From positions 49,900 to 113,899 of the forward strand of contig CAJOKD010000010.1 of NCBI GenBank assembly GCA_905235085.1: 64,000 bases of DNA, given 5' to 3'. Below the pieces are notes generated by a model. The model was not told where the DNA came from and searched no databases. It saw only the letters and a program-made list of their open reading frames with translations. Numbering within the stretch: the stretch's first letter is position 1; each line of letters starts with the position of its first letter. Source of the DNA: an uncultured Bacteroidales bacterium (lineage in GTDB: Bacteria; Bacteroidota; Bacteroidia; Bacteroidales; UBA932). Position numbers and translations under genes: made by a program. Shown here in pieces: positions 8,335 through 16,723 of this stretch.

Positions 8335-11300
8335 ATGAAAAGAACGATACTATCCTTCATACTCGCACTCGCCTGCACAAGCCTGAACGCCCAATTCTCC
8401 CTCAACGGAAGCGATCCTCCAAGCCTCCGCTGGAACAGTGTCACGACCGACCATTTCAAGATCATCTATCCGGTGGGAGCAGACTCGCTTGCCAGGGTCT
8501 ATGCATATGAACTGGAGAGAGCCAGGGACCCGCTCGGCTGGTCTTCCGGACTGAAGACCGGGTCCAGTTACAGGACCAGGATGCCGGTGGTGTTCCACTG
8601 CCTCAACCCGATAGCCAATGCATCCGTAGCCTGGGCTCCGAAAAGGATGGACATATACACCGTGATGGATGCATATTCCCCGACTCCGATCCCCTGGGCA
8701 AGGCATCTGGCGATCCACGAGGGGCGCCATTCCTCCCAGATGCAGTTCGGCGCGGCCGGCAAGAACAAGATTTTCAAGATCCTTACCGGGGATATGGTGG
8801 CGGGGGCTTTCTCCGGGCTGTATCCCGGCCCGGCCTTCCTCGAAGGCGATGCGGTGGTTGCCGAAACGGCGCTTTCGCTGTCCGGCCGAGGTCGCCAGGC
8901 TTCGTTCCTCAACTATTTTATGCCCGCCTTCGATTCCGGAGACTGGCGTGATTACTGGCGCTGGGCTTATGGTTCGTACACCAGGTATACTCCGGACCAT
9001 TACCGTGCAGGATATATGCTCGTTGCCGGCACGAGGGTATTCCTGGACGACCCTTCCTTCACCGACGAGTATTTCACCAGGGTTATACGGAAGGGATGGC
9101 TGTTCAATCTCCAGAAGACGGTCAAAGCCGCTTCCGGAACCAAGTTCAAGGAATCATTCCGCACCATAGAAGAAGGTTTCAAGGATATCTGGGACAAAGA
9201 AGCCGCCCTAAGGGCTCCTTTTATGCCGGCGAGACAGGTGACTGTCGCTGGAAAAGTTCATAACAGTTACAGAGCCGGAGTATATTCCGAAGACGCCAGC
9301 ATATTCACTCTAAAGAGCGGCCTGTACACCCCGCTTACCCTTGTCAGGGTAGCTCCTGACGGCTCCGAATGGTACGTGAGGCCTTTCGCGTCCGCCACCG
9401 GCGACCTGCATCTCGACAAAGCCAACGGAAGGCTCTGGTGGACGGAAACTGTAGCCGACAGACGATGGGAGCTGTCCGGAGAATCACGGGTCCGCTATAT
9501 CGAGACCACAGACCCGGCAAAGATCCATACCATCACCAAGGGACACCGGTATTTCAACCCTGCCCCTTCCGACGACGGGAAGAGAGTCGCGGTAGCGGAA
9601 TATCCTTCCTTCGGAGGATCGCGGATATGTATCCTCGACTCCAATTCAGGCGATGTACTCGCCGCGGTCCAGGCCCCCGATTCGGTCCAGGTCACGGAAT
9701 CGTCCTGGATAGGTGACAGATTGTTCTCTGCAGGCCTGTCCGGACACGGAATGGGATTATATGAAGTGTCTTACGGACAGGATGGTCCTGAAGGCTTCAA
9801 AGTCCTGCTGGAGCCTCAGCCTGTAGAACTCGGAAGCTTGAAAACTTTCGGGAAGGAACTGGCGTTTGTGTGCGACAGAACCGGGGTGGGTGAACTCTAC
9901 CTCTTCGAGCCGGATTCCCTGCGGCTCCGCCAGGCGACTTCCACGCGTTACGGAATAAGTTCTCCTTTCCTCAACCCGCAGGCAGACACTCTGTACTATT
10001 CCTCCGTTGCCTCCTCGTTCGATCCAGAGACCTACAAGCAGGGAAAGATGATGTATGCAACGGCGGTCCGGAACCTTCCGATAAAGGAGGTTTCATATTC
10101 TGAAATCCACAGTTATCCGGTGGCGGAGACCCTGACCAGGCAGGAAAAGGAAGTGGCGGGAGCGGAGTGGGACAGCTTCGAGGATTTCGGGTCGGTAACT
10201 GTTTCAGAACCGGAAAGATACTCGAAGATAAGGTTCCCGCATATTCACTCCTGGGCTCCTGTTTATTTCAACTATGACAATGTCGAAGACCTCAGCATGG
10301 ACGAGTATTACAAGACGGCCTCCCTCGGAGCTACGGCCTTGTTCCAGAACCTTCTGGGTACAGGATACGGGTTCGTAGGGTACAATGCCCACGAGGATCC
10401 TTATTCGGAAGGGAAATGGAGGCATTCCGGCCATCTCCACTACATCTACACGGGACTGTATCCGGTCTTGGACTTCGCCCTGGACTTTAACGACCGGGCA
10501 GCCCTGGACACCCAGAGGCAGCAGGCCCTCAACGAGGAGGAACATACCGTAAGAGTCTATTCGAAAGGCACTCAGAGGAAAGAACCTTACCTGTCCGGAA
10601 TCGTTTCGGCATATGTTCCATTGTCTTTCTCCTCCGGCGGAATCAGCCGCGGACTGGTGCCGAAGGTCAGCTTCAAGTTCTCCAACGACAGGTTGAACGA
10701 CCAGATCAGCCTCAGGAAGGAGACCGTGGACGATGAAGGAAAGAAGTCCACGGAAGAGATTTCCACGATAGGAAAGACCAACCTGGTACGGAGAAGCACC
10801 ATGGATCTCTCCGTAAGGGGTTATGCCATTCGCTCCAAGGCGCCTTCCCAGGCATATCCGAAGCTCGGCATCGGTGCGGAACTCGGTTTCCGCGTCCATC
10901 CAAACAAATCGGAGTTCTATTCTCCGAGTATGTACGTATATGCTTACGGTTACACCCCCGGACTGCGTTACGACCAAGGTTTCAGGTTCACTTTCAGCGG
11001 ACAGACGGCTATCGGCAGGAAAGAATACAGCTACACCGACGGACCGATCTCGATGATTCCGAGAGGCTTCGTGGAATCAGGCCTCAGCGGAGTGCTGATG
11101 CGGGCATCCACTTCTTCATTCAAGGCCACCGTGGATTATGCAGTCCCGTTCCTGTCCGTGGACTGGACTTTCCTCTGTCCTGCATTCTATATCAAGAATT
11201 TCCAGCTGACTCCATTCGCTGACATATCCTTCCATGACTTCAGCTACAACCGGGATTTCCTCGTCAATCCGGGAAACATAGCTTCGGAAACCCTGCTCAG

Positions 11301-11466
11301 CTTCGGTGCCGACCTTGTGGTCAATCTCGGCAACTTCCTGTGGCTCCCGTTCGACTCCCGGTTCGGAATACGGTATGCACGCAACTGGTGGAGCACGATC
11401 GACTCTTTCCCGATCGGCAAACTGGACCGGAATTATTTCGGAGCCGTATTCAGCGTAGATATCTAG
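8335..11466 (+). CDS. Secreted metallopeptidase-like protein with beta-propeller and C-terminal beta-barrel
   Basis: About 1043 residues from the ATG at 8335 (an in-frame TTG lies 6 bases earlier). Residues 1-20 form a signal peptide ending NAQ. The first ~300 residues resemble peptidase-MA-like proteins: a gluzincin-type zinc site HEGRH (128-132, HExxH) and a likely third ligand Glu170 in PAFLEGDA. Residues ~310-620 look like a TolB/WD-type propeller with repeated strand patterns. The last ~350 residues alternate polar and aromatic residues, with FGIRYARN and a final FSVDI, as in outer-membrane beta-barrels. I infer an outer-membrane protein exposing or tethering a protease. No function is recognised for the whole. 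Confidence 0.75.
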   Translation: MKRTILSFILALACTSLNAQFSLNGSDPPSLRWNSVTTDHFKIIYPVGADSLARVYAYELERARDPLGWSSGLKTGSSYRTRMPVVFHCLNPIANASVAWAPKRMDIYTVMDAYSPTPIPWARHLAIHEGRHSSQMQFGAAGKNKIFKILTGDMVAGAFSGLYPGPAFLEGDAVVAETALSLSGRGRQASFLNYFMPAFDSGDWRDYWRWAYGSYTRYTPDHYRAGYMLVAGTRVFLDDPSFTDEYFTRVIRKGWLFNLQKTVKAASGTKFKESFRTIEEGFKDIWDKEAALRAPFMPARQVTVAGKVHNSYRAGVYSEDASIFTLKSGLYTPLTLVRVAPDGSEWYVRPFASATGDLHLDKANGRLWWTETVADRRWELSGESRVRYIETTDPAKIHTITKGHRYFNPAPSDDGKRVAVAEYPSFGGSRICILDSNSGDVLAAVQAPDSVQVTESSWIGDRLFSAGLSGHGMGLYEVSYGQDGPEGFKVLLEPQPVELGSLKTFGKELAFVCDRTGVGELYLFEPDSLRLRQATSTRYGISSPFLNPQADTLYYSSVASSFDPETYKQGKMMYATAVRNLPIKEVSYSEIHSYPVAETLTRQEKEVAGAEWDSFEDFGSVTVSEPERYSKIRFPHIHSWAPVYFNYDNVEDLSMDEYYKTASLGATALFQNLLGTGYGFVGYNAHEDPYSEGKWRHSGHLHYIYTGLYPVLDFALDFNDRAALDTQRQQALNEEEHTVRVYSKGTQRKEPYLSGIVSAYVPLSFSSGGISRGLVPKVSFKFSNDRLNDQISLRKETVDDEGKKSTEEISTIGKTNLVRRSTMDLSVRGYAIRSKAPSQAYPKLGIGAELGFRVHPNKSEFYSPSMYVYAYGYTPGLRYDQGFRFTFSGQTAIGRKEYSYTDGPISMIPRGFVESGLSGVLMRASTSSFKATVDYAVPFLSVDWTFLCPAFYIKNFQLTPFADISFHDFSYNRDFLVNPGNIASETLLSFGADLVVNLGNFLWLPFDSRFGIRYARNWWSTIDSFPIGKLDRNYFGAVFSVDI

Positions 11467-11471
11467 AACCT

Positions 11472-12119
11472 TTACCTGAAGAACCTGGCTATCCAGTCGG
11501 AATCTATCCTGGCGAAGCCATCGGAAGGTTTGACTTGCGGATTGCGTCGGAGGATTCCGGCGCAATCTTCATATACATTGAACCCTATCATCACTCCGTG
11601 CATCTTGCCTTCGGAAGGATAAGAAAACTCGATGTCGTTGTCCGGCCCCGAAAGGCGGAAGAACTTGAAAGGCGCGGTAGAAATATCCTTGCCTCCCTCT
11701 TTGCCCGAGAGCTCCATCCTGGAAACGTATTTACACATCTCGATCACGCAGTCGTCCAGCCCGGCATCGAATATATTCACCTTCTCGATGAGGGAGCCTA
11801 CGTCTCCGACCCTCCTGAGAGTATATCCTTCCAGGGAGCCGGTAAGGGCGGACAGCTGCTGTTCGAGGGCGGCCGCCTGGCTTTCCGGAACAGCTCCTTC
11901 AGGAAGCAGGAACACCATCAGCCTGGATTCCGGATCGTGGTACAGGGTCTGCCCCTGTATCAGGTTGGTAGCTCCGCAATGGGGGCATTCCCAGACGAAG
12001 AGGGATCCGTCCTTGACTTTTCCTTTCACTTCCGGATTCTCCGAAACATTGATCCTGTTCCATACTTCCACCTTGTGGTCCTGGGAACAGACCCTGCAGG
12101 TTGCCGTTGCTTCCGCCAT
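11472..12119 (-). CDS. CpXC-domain zinc-binding protein of unknown function
   Basis: About 215 residues from the ATG at 12119; an in-frame TTG at 12134 would overlap the upstream gene. The N terminus carries CRVC and CPHCGATN pairs, a treble-clef/zinc-ribbon pattern typical of CpXC domains. The rest is mixed alpha/beta with no catalytic motif that I recognise. Only one base separates its ATG from the stop of the preceding small membrane protein, so it is probably the third gene of the yeiH operon. Its role is unknown. Confidence 0.7.
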   Translation of the reverse strand: MAEATATCRVCSQDHKVEVWNRINVSENPEVKGKVKDGSLFVWECPHCGATNLIQGQTLYHDPESRLMVFLLPEGAVPESQAAALEQQLSALTGSLEGYTLRRVGDVGSLIEKVNIFDAGLDDCVIEMCKYVSRMELSGKEGGKDISTAPFKFFRLSGPDNDIEFSYPSEGKMHGVMIGFNVYEDCAGILRRNPQVKPSDGFARIDSDWIARFFR

Positions 12120-12120
12120 A

Positions 12121-12399
12121 TCAGTGTTTGTCAATATATTTCCACAGTGCGTACATCAGTGCTCCCCAGGCCAGGAACAGGCCGGCATACACCCAGAAAG
12201 GCCATCTGGCCTGGAAATGTGTACTCCCGGTATATTTCTCGAAATCAGGAATATCGGCATAGTAATATGCACCTGCGCCGAAATCCAGGGAATCCTGCAG
12301 CCCGATTCTGTGGAGCATAATGTATGTAACGGCAATCAAAGCGACCGCCACGACTATGATGGTGATCACTTTGACTTCCTTATTGGGTTTACCGGCCAA
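12121..12399 (-). CDS. Small two-TM membrane protein, partner of YeiH
   Basis: 92 residues. Two hydrophobic segments can be seen (VITIIVVAVALIAVTYIML and FWVYAGLFLAWGALMYALW), with a polar loop of about 30 residues between them. Translation must begin at a TTG that directly abuts the YeiH stop (TAG-TTG), since the next Met falls inside the first membrane segment. Small proteins of this kind often follow YeiH-type transporters in Bacteroidales, so it may be an accessory subunit. That role is inferred from position only. Confidence 0.7.
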   Translation of the reverse strand: MAGKPNKEVKVITIIVVAVALIAVTYIMLHRIGLQDSLDFGAGAYYYADIPDFEKYTGSTHFQARWPFWVYAGLFLAWGALMYALWKYIDKH

Positions 12400-13752
12400 C
12401 TAGCTGAGAGTTGGGACCGGGAAGAATTTGCCGGAGAGCAGCAGCCAGACTGCGAAGAAGGTAAGGAGGATGTTGAATGTCTGACTGATATAGAGCCAGA
12501 GAACCTTTCCTCCCTGCATCTGCTTGGCTATCTCCTTGAAGTTGGTATCCAGGCCGATGCTGGTGAACGCAAGCACGAACGCCCAGTTCTTGTACTGGTC
12601 GAGGACCTTGTTGATGGCTCCGACCTGGTCGGCTCCGCACAGCGGCTGGATAAGGAAGGAAGCTATCAAGGATGCCGCGAAGAAACCGAGAATGAACTTA
12701 GGGAAGCGGATCCATATTTCGGAAGCTCCGACTTTGGTGGTTCCGGTACGGTCCACCCTGGTCGCGAAGAACAAGGCCACGAAGAAGGCGATGAATCCGA
12801 TCAGGATGTTCTGGATGGACTTCACGAGGACTGCAGCCTGCTGTGCCTCTGGGCCGAGGGCCGTTCCGGCCACGACCACCGCACCGGTGGAGTCGATCGT
12901 TCCTCCGATCAAGGAGCCTCCCATAATGTTGGACATACCGCAGGCGCGGATAAGCATAGGTTCGAAAACCATCATAAGTATTGTGAATATGATGGATATC
13001 GAAACGGCGATGGAGAGATCATCCTTCTTAGCCTTGGACGCCGCAGCGGTTGCGATTGCAGCAGACGTTCCGCAGACAGAAGTAGCTGAAGCCAATGTGA
13101 TTACGAGCGGCTTGTTGTCGATCTTGAGGATCTTGGTTCCCAGCCACCACATAAATATGATGACGACCGGAGTGACGATCCAGGCGATTCCCAAACCATA
13201 GAGACCGAATTTGGCTATGTTCGAGAAAAGGACCGAGAATCCCATTATGACCAGACCGGTCTTGATGTAGAATTCCGTCTTGATGGCCGGTTTGAGCCAT
13301 TTCGGGACTCCTACCGTGTTGGAAATCAGGAGACCTACCAGCAACGCCCAGAAAGCCCACTCAAGGTAACGGTTGAGAGTGAACTCCGCGCTGATGAGAC
13401 GCACGGCGAACGCTATCACGAACAAGCCGATGAAGGCAGGAATATACTTCTTTACGCTTTCGCCCTGAAGCTTCACGCCCAGGGTGAACAAGACTCCCAG
13501 CGTCACGAAGGTAACCAGGAACTTACGCCAGAATGCCAGATCTCCCAACTGGGCACCAAGTGACGTAACTTTGGCTGCAGCTGCTTCGGAGAGGGTTTCT
13601 CCCACCGTCCAGGTCGCGAATTTGACGGCTGAAAAATCAAAGGCTTTGGTCAGAACTGCGATGCAGGCCAGCAGGATCACGATGAATCCTATCCAGATTG
13701 CCTGCCAATCTTCTTTGCCCCAGAATGCCGGGACAGGTTTGCTTTTATCCAT
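12400..13752 (-). CDS. YeiH/UPF0324 family putative sulfate exporter
   Basis: 450-residue inner-membrane protein with about 10-11 hydrophobic segments and the conserved family stretch ATSVCGTSAAIATAAASKAK, followed by GGTIDSTGAVVVAG. The family is annotated as a putative sulfate or sulfite exporter, but the substrate is not firmly established. Residues ~60-110 form an extra N-terminal section (FSAVKFATWTVGETLS...) common in the longer Bacteroidota forms. It heads a three-gene operon with the two-TM protein and the CpXC protein, with no gap and a one-base gap respectively. Confidence 0.9.
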   Translation of the reverse strand: MDKSKPVPAFWGKEDWQAIWIGFIVILLACIAVLTKAFDFSAVKFATWTVGETLSEAAAAKVTSLGAQLGDLAFWRKFLVTFVTLGVLFTLGVKLQGESVKKYIPAFIGLFVIAFAVRLISAEFTLNRYLEWAFWALLVGLLISNTVGVPKWLKPAIKTEFYIKTGLVIMGFSVLFSNIAKFGLYGLGIAWIVTPVVIIFMWWLGTKILKIDNKPLVITLASATSVCGTSAAIATAAASKAKKDDLSIAVSISIIFTILMMVFEPMLIRACGMSNIMGGSLIGGTIDSTGAVVVAGTALGPEAQQAAVLVKSIQNILIGFIAFFVALFFATRVDRTGTTKVGASEIWIRFPKFILGFFAASLIASFLIQPLCGADQVGAINKVLDQYKNWAFVLAFTSIGLDTNFKEIAKQMQGGKVLWLYISQTFNILLTFFAVWLLLSGKFFPVPTLS

Positions 13753-13784
13753 ATCAGAAAATAGTATGATGCTTTACTATTTTG

Positions 13785-13792
13785 CAAATATA
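13785..13792 (-). promoter_or_regulatory. Probable -7 box of the yeiH operon
   Basis: Minus-strand TATATTTG is a full match to TAnnTTTG, 33 bases upstream of the yeiH start codon. The remaining spacer (13793-13907) shows no other clear element apart from a weak inverted repeat near 13845-13870. Confidence 0.5.
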
Positions 13793-13907
13793 GAATTTTT
13801 CTGATATTTCCTGGCGTACTTCGGATCAAAGATGATATTAAGGATTTTTCAGCGCGATCCCTGCCAGAAAAAAGTGTCTATGAGCAAACACCTGAACAAA
13901 ACGCCTG

Positions 13908-14534
13908 TTACTGACCTCCGAATATCTTGATGACGGCTTCGAGCTTCTGGCGCAGGCGGGCTGTGTCGATGCTGTTGACGATACCCTCGATCTTCTTCCG
14001 GAACTCGGCGGTGTCGATGTTATTGGCCATATTCTCGATGGATTCGCGCAGCCTGGCGGTGTCCACGCTGCCTACGATTCCTTCCACCGACTTGCGGATC
14101 GCAGCAGTGTCGATGCTGTTCAATATCCCTTCGATGGTGTTCCCTAAATTATCCATCGACTGCTTGATGGCCACGGTGTCGATGTTCTTGATAGCATCGT
14201 TGATAACCTCTGGAATCTGGTCGATAAGGTCTCCGATGGACTCAGAGGCGCTTCCAATGCCATTCTGGATGAGTATGGAGTTGTAACGGCCGATAGCTTC
14301 AGCCATCTTTACCTTCTCCGAAGTGGAATACGAATCATAGTTGTCTTTGATTTCCTGGACGTACCCTTCATATTCCTGACGGGACTTTTCCCAATCGGCC
14401 TCAGTATAATCCTTGAATTCATTCTCCGTCTTCTCGACGAAACTGTCGAAACGCTCAGGAAGGCTCTTGGTGGAAGCACATCCGACGAAGATAGCCAATG
14501 CGGCGATAAGAGCGAAAACCTTTGACTTATCCAT
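13908..14534 (-). CDS. Repeat-containing lipoprotein (DUF6565-like)
   Basis: 208 residues. The signal ends FVGC with Cys19, so it is probably lipid-anchored. Residues ~25-130 are helical and charged. The C-terminal ~65 residues are four back-to-back 16-residue units of the pattern (S/N)(I/V)DTAxxRxx(I/V/L)Exxxx: SIDTAAIRKSVEGIVG, SVDTARLRESIENMAN, NIDTAEFRKKIEGIVN and SIDTARLRQKLEAVIK. A related NIDTVAIKQSMDNLGN lies just before them. The units should form amphipathic helices. It lies 11 bases after ychF on the same strand. Function unknown. Confidence 0.75.
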   Translation of the reverse strand: MDKSKVFALIAALAIFVGCASTKSLPERFDSFVEKTENEFKDYTEADWEKSRQEYEGYVQEIKDNYDSYSTSEKVKMAEAIGRYNSILIQNGIGSASESIGDLIDQIPEVINDAIKNIDTVAIKQSMDNLGNTIEGILNSIDTAAIRKSVEGIVGSVDTARLRESIENMANNIDTAEFRKKIEGIVNSIDTARLRQKLEAVIKIFGGQ

Positions 14535-14545
14535 ATCGTAAAGTG

Positions 14546-15649
14546 TTATACATTGAACAGGAAATGCATTATGTCACCGTCTTTCACGACGTATTCCTTT
14601 CCTTCTGTGGCAAGTTTGCCGGCAGCCCTTACGGCGCTTTCGCTGCCGAGGGTGACGAAGTCCTCGTACTTGATGACTTCCGCGCGGATGAATCCTCTCT
14701 CGAAATCCGTATGGATAACACCTGCGGCTTTCGGAGCCTTGTCTCCCTTATGGATGGTCCAGGCACGGCATTCGTCGGCTCCGGCCGTGAAGAATGTCTG
14801 CAGACCGAGAAGGTGATATGCCCCCTGTATGAGCCTTACGACGCCTGATTCCTGAAGACCCATCTCATCGAGGAACATCTGTCTGTCTTCGTAGGAATCC
14901 ATTTCCGCTATCTCGGATTCCGTCCTGGCTGAAATCACGAGTATCTCCGCATTCTCATCCTTGGTGGCATCCCTGACTGCATCCACATACTTGTTGCCGG
15001 AAGCGGCGGATGCATCATCCACGTTGCAGACATACATCACCGGCTTGTTCGTCAGAAGGAACAGGTCGCGGGCCATAGCCGCTTCCTCGTCGTTGACCGG
15101 CTCGACCGTCCTGCAGGATTTTCCCTGGAGCAGGGCTTCCTTGTAACGCAGAAGCAAGGCCACCAGCTTCTTGGCTTCCGTGTCACCTCCGGTAGTCGCC
15201 TGTTTCTGGGATTTGGCCAGACGGGCCTCGACCGTTTCAAGGTCCTTTATCTGAAGCTCCGTATCCACTACTTCCTTGTCCCTGACAGGATCCACGCTTC
15301 CGTCCACGTGGACTACGTTGTCATCATCGAAACAACGCAGGACGTGCAGGATGGCGTCTGTCTCCCTGATATTCGCAAGGAACTGGTTCCCAAGACCTTC
15401 ACCCTTGCTTGCCCCTTTCACGAGACCGGCGATGTCCACGATGTCCACCGTGGCAGGGACGACGCTCTTCGGCTTGCACATATCTGCCAGCACCTCAAGC
15501 CTCTTGTCCGGAACGTTGGTGGATCCGAGGTTAGGTTCAATGGTGCAGAACGGAAAATTCGCACTCTGGGCCTTTCCTGAACTGACACAGTTGAACAACG
15601 TTGACTTCCCTACGTTTGGAAGTCCGACTATACCGCATTTGAGAGACAT
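14546..15649 (-). CDS. ychF: Redox-regulated ATPase/GTPase YchF (OLA1 family)
   Basis: 367 residues, typical of YchF. It is a TRAFAC P-loop protein that prefers ATP and associates with ribosomes. The Walker A GLPNVGKSTLFN lies near residue 8, followed by switch and Walker B segment DIVDIAGLVKGASKGEGLGN. A coiled-coil insert (about 130-200) and a C-terminal TGS domain (about 280-367, ending DGDIMHFLFNV) are visible. A -7 box (TATATTTG on the minus strand, 15666-15673) lies just upstream. Confidence 0.97.
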   Translation of the reverse strand: MSLKCGIVGLPNVGKSTLFNCVSSGKAQSANFPFCTIEPNLGSTNVPDKRLEVLADMCKPKSVVPATVDIVDIAGLVKGASKGEGLGNQFLANIRETDAILHVLRCFDDDNVVHVDGSVDPVRDKEVVDTELQIKDLETVEARLAKSQKQATTGGDTEAKKLVALLLRYKEALLQGKSCRTVEPVNDEEAAMARDLFLLTNKPVMYVCNVDDASAASGNKYVDAVRDATKDENAEILVISARTESEIAEMDSYEDRQMFLDEMGLQESGVVRLIQGAYHLLGLQTFFTAGADECRAWTIHKGDKAPKAAGVIHTDFERGFIRAEVIKYEDFVTLGSESAVRAAGKLATEGKEYVVKDGDIMHFLFNV

Positions 15650-15665
15650 ATCAATCCAATTTGTA

Positions 15666-15673
15666 CAAATATA
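15666..15673 (-). promoter_or_regulatory. Probable -7 box of ychF
   Basis: Minus-strand TATATTTG fully matches TAnnTTTG and lies 17 bases upstream of the ychF ATG. Confidence 0.5.
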
Positions 15674-15744
15674 CGAATCAAAAGAAAAAGTTTTTCCGTT
15701 TCTTTTCCTTTTTGTTGTTTGACCGGTGCATCTTTGATGCCGGA

Positions 15745-16686
15745 ATGAACAAATGTTTTTACATCATTTTCATCTGGCTTCTCCTTGCGGGAGATGTTTC
15801 CATATTGTTCTGGAACCTTGAGAACTTCTTCGACTGGAAAGCCGGCAACGGAGGAGAAGAGTTCTCTTCCTACGGAACGAGGCACTGGACGAAGCGGAAA
15901 TTCGAGGTGAAGTGCAACGCTGTCGCCAAGGCCCTGCTATGGATTGCCGATACGGAAGGCGGGCTTCCGGACATAATAGGAGTCGCAGAGGTAGAGAACC
16001 GTTCCGTATTGCAGAAACTTTTGGAAGGAACCGCGCTAAGAAGAGCAGGATATTCGACCGTACACTACGACTCGCCCGATCCCAGGGGAATAGACGTCGC
16101 CTTGATGTACCGCCGTTCGGAACTGACACTTATGGACTCGAAGCCTATCCATATTCCTTCCCTGGACACGAGAGACATCCTTCTTGCGACATTCCTGACA
16201 AAAAGGAGCGACAGCCTCGCCGTGCTTGTCAACCACCATCCTTCAAAATACGGGAAAGACTCGGAGTGGAAACGGGAAGCGGCCCTCAGGAGGCTGCGCT
16301 CAGCGACGGATTCCCTGGCAGCCGAAGGCTACCGGAACATTGTTGCGATGGGCGATTTCAACGACACCCCGGACAATCCTGTATTCCGTATCATCACAAG
16401 CACGGACGGAGGCCCCGGGGCACTTGAAGACCTTTCCTCTCCCTTGTGGAAGAAAGGGTCGGGAACCATCAAGTATTCAGGGAAATGGGAACTGATAGAC
16501 CTGTTCTTCGTGTCGGAAACACTTGCAAATGAGGGCCTTATGTCTCCGATGAAGGTTATACGGGTGCCGTTCCTGTCTGCCAGGGACAACACCCATTCCG
16601 GAGAGAAGCCTTTCCGCACCTACACTGGACCGCGGTATTCCGGAGGAGTCAGCGACCACTGCCCCATAATGATAAAGATTCGATAA
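15745..16686 (+). CDS. Exported endonuclease/exonuclease/phosphatase family protein
   Basis: About 313 residues from the ATG at 15745, which gives a compact signal sequence (MNKCFYIIFIWLLLAGDVS). An upstream TTG extension would bury it. EEP motifs are ILFWNLENFFD (Asn), DIIGVAEVEN (metal-binding Glu), VNHHPSK (His), AMGDFNDTPDNP (Asp/Asn), ELIDLFFVS and GGVSDHCPIMI (catalytic Asp-His). It resembles the secreted endonuclease-like EEP proteins of Bacteroidota more than the 1398-2276 paralogue does. It is divergent from ychF and followed by galK after 37 bases. Confidence 0.87.
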   Translation: MNKCFYIIFIWLLLAGDVSILFWNLENFFDWKAGNGGEEFSSYGTRHWTKRKFEVKCNAVAKALLWIADTEGGLPDIIGVAEVENRSVLQKLLEGTALRRAGYSTVHYDSPDPRGIDVALMYRRSELTLMDSKPIHIPSLDTRDILLATFLTKRSDSLAVLVNHHPSKYGKDSEWKREAALRRLRSATDSLAAEGYRNIVAMGDFNDTPDNPVFRIITSTDGGPGALEDLSSPLWKKGSGTIKYSGKWELIDLFFVSETLANEGLMSPMKVIRVPFLSARDNTHSGEKPFRTYTGPRYSGGVSDHCPIMIKIR

Positions 16687-16693
16687 TATTTAT

Positions 16694-16701
16694 TACATTT
16701 G
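16694..16701 (+). promoter_or_regulatory. Probable -7 box of galK
   Basis: TACATTTG matches TAnnTTTG, 22 bases upstream of the first galK ATG. A -33 element is not convincing. Confidence 0.4.
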
Positions 16702-16723
16702 TAAGGATATGGCAACAGTTTAA

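Noticed and set aside
11632..13089. 485-residue plus-strand ORF opposite the CpXC and YeiH genes
   Set aside because: It is out of phase with strong membrane-protein and zinc-ribbon genes and lacks any recognisable motif.
13927..14150. CRISPR array in the 48-bp periodic region
   Set aside because: The period corresponds to 16-residue protein repeats in frame in a lipoprotein gene. The units have no constant repeat with unique spacers, and no cas genes lie near.
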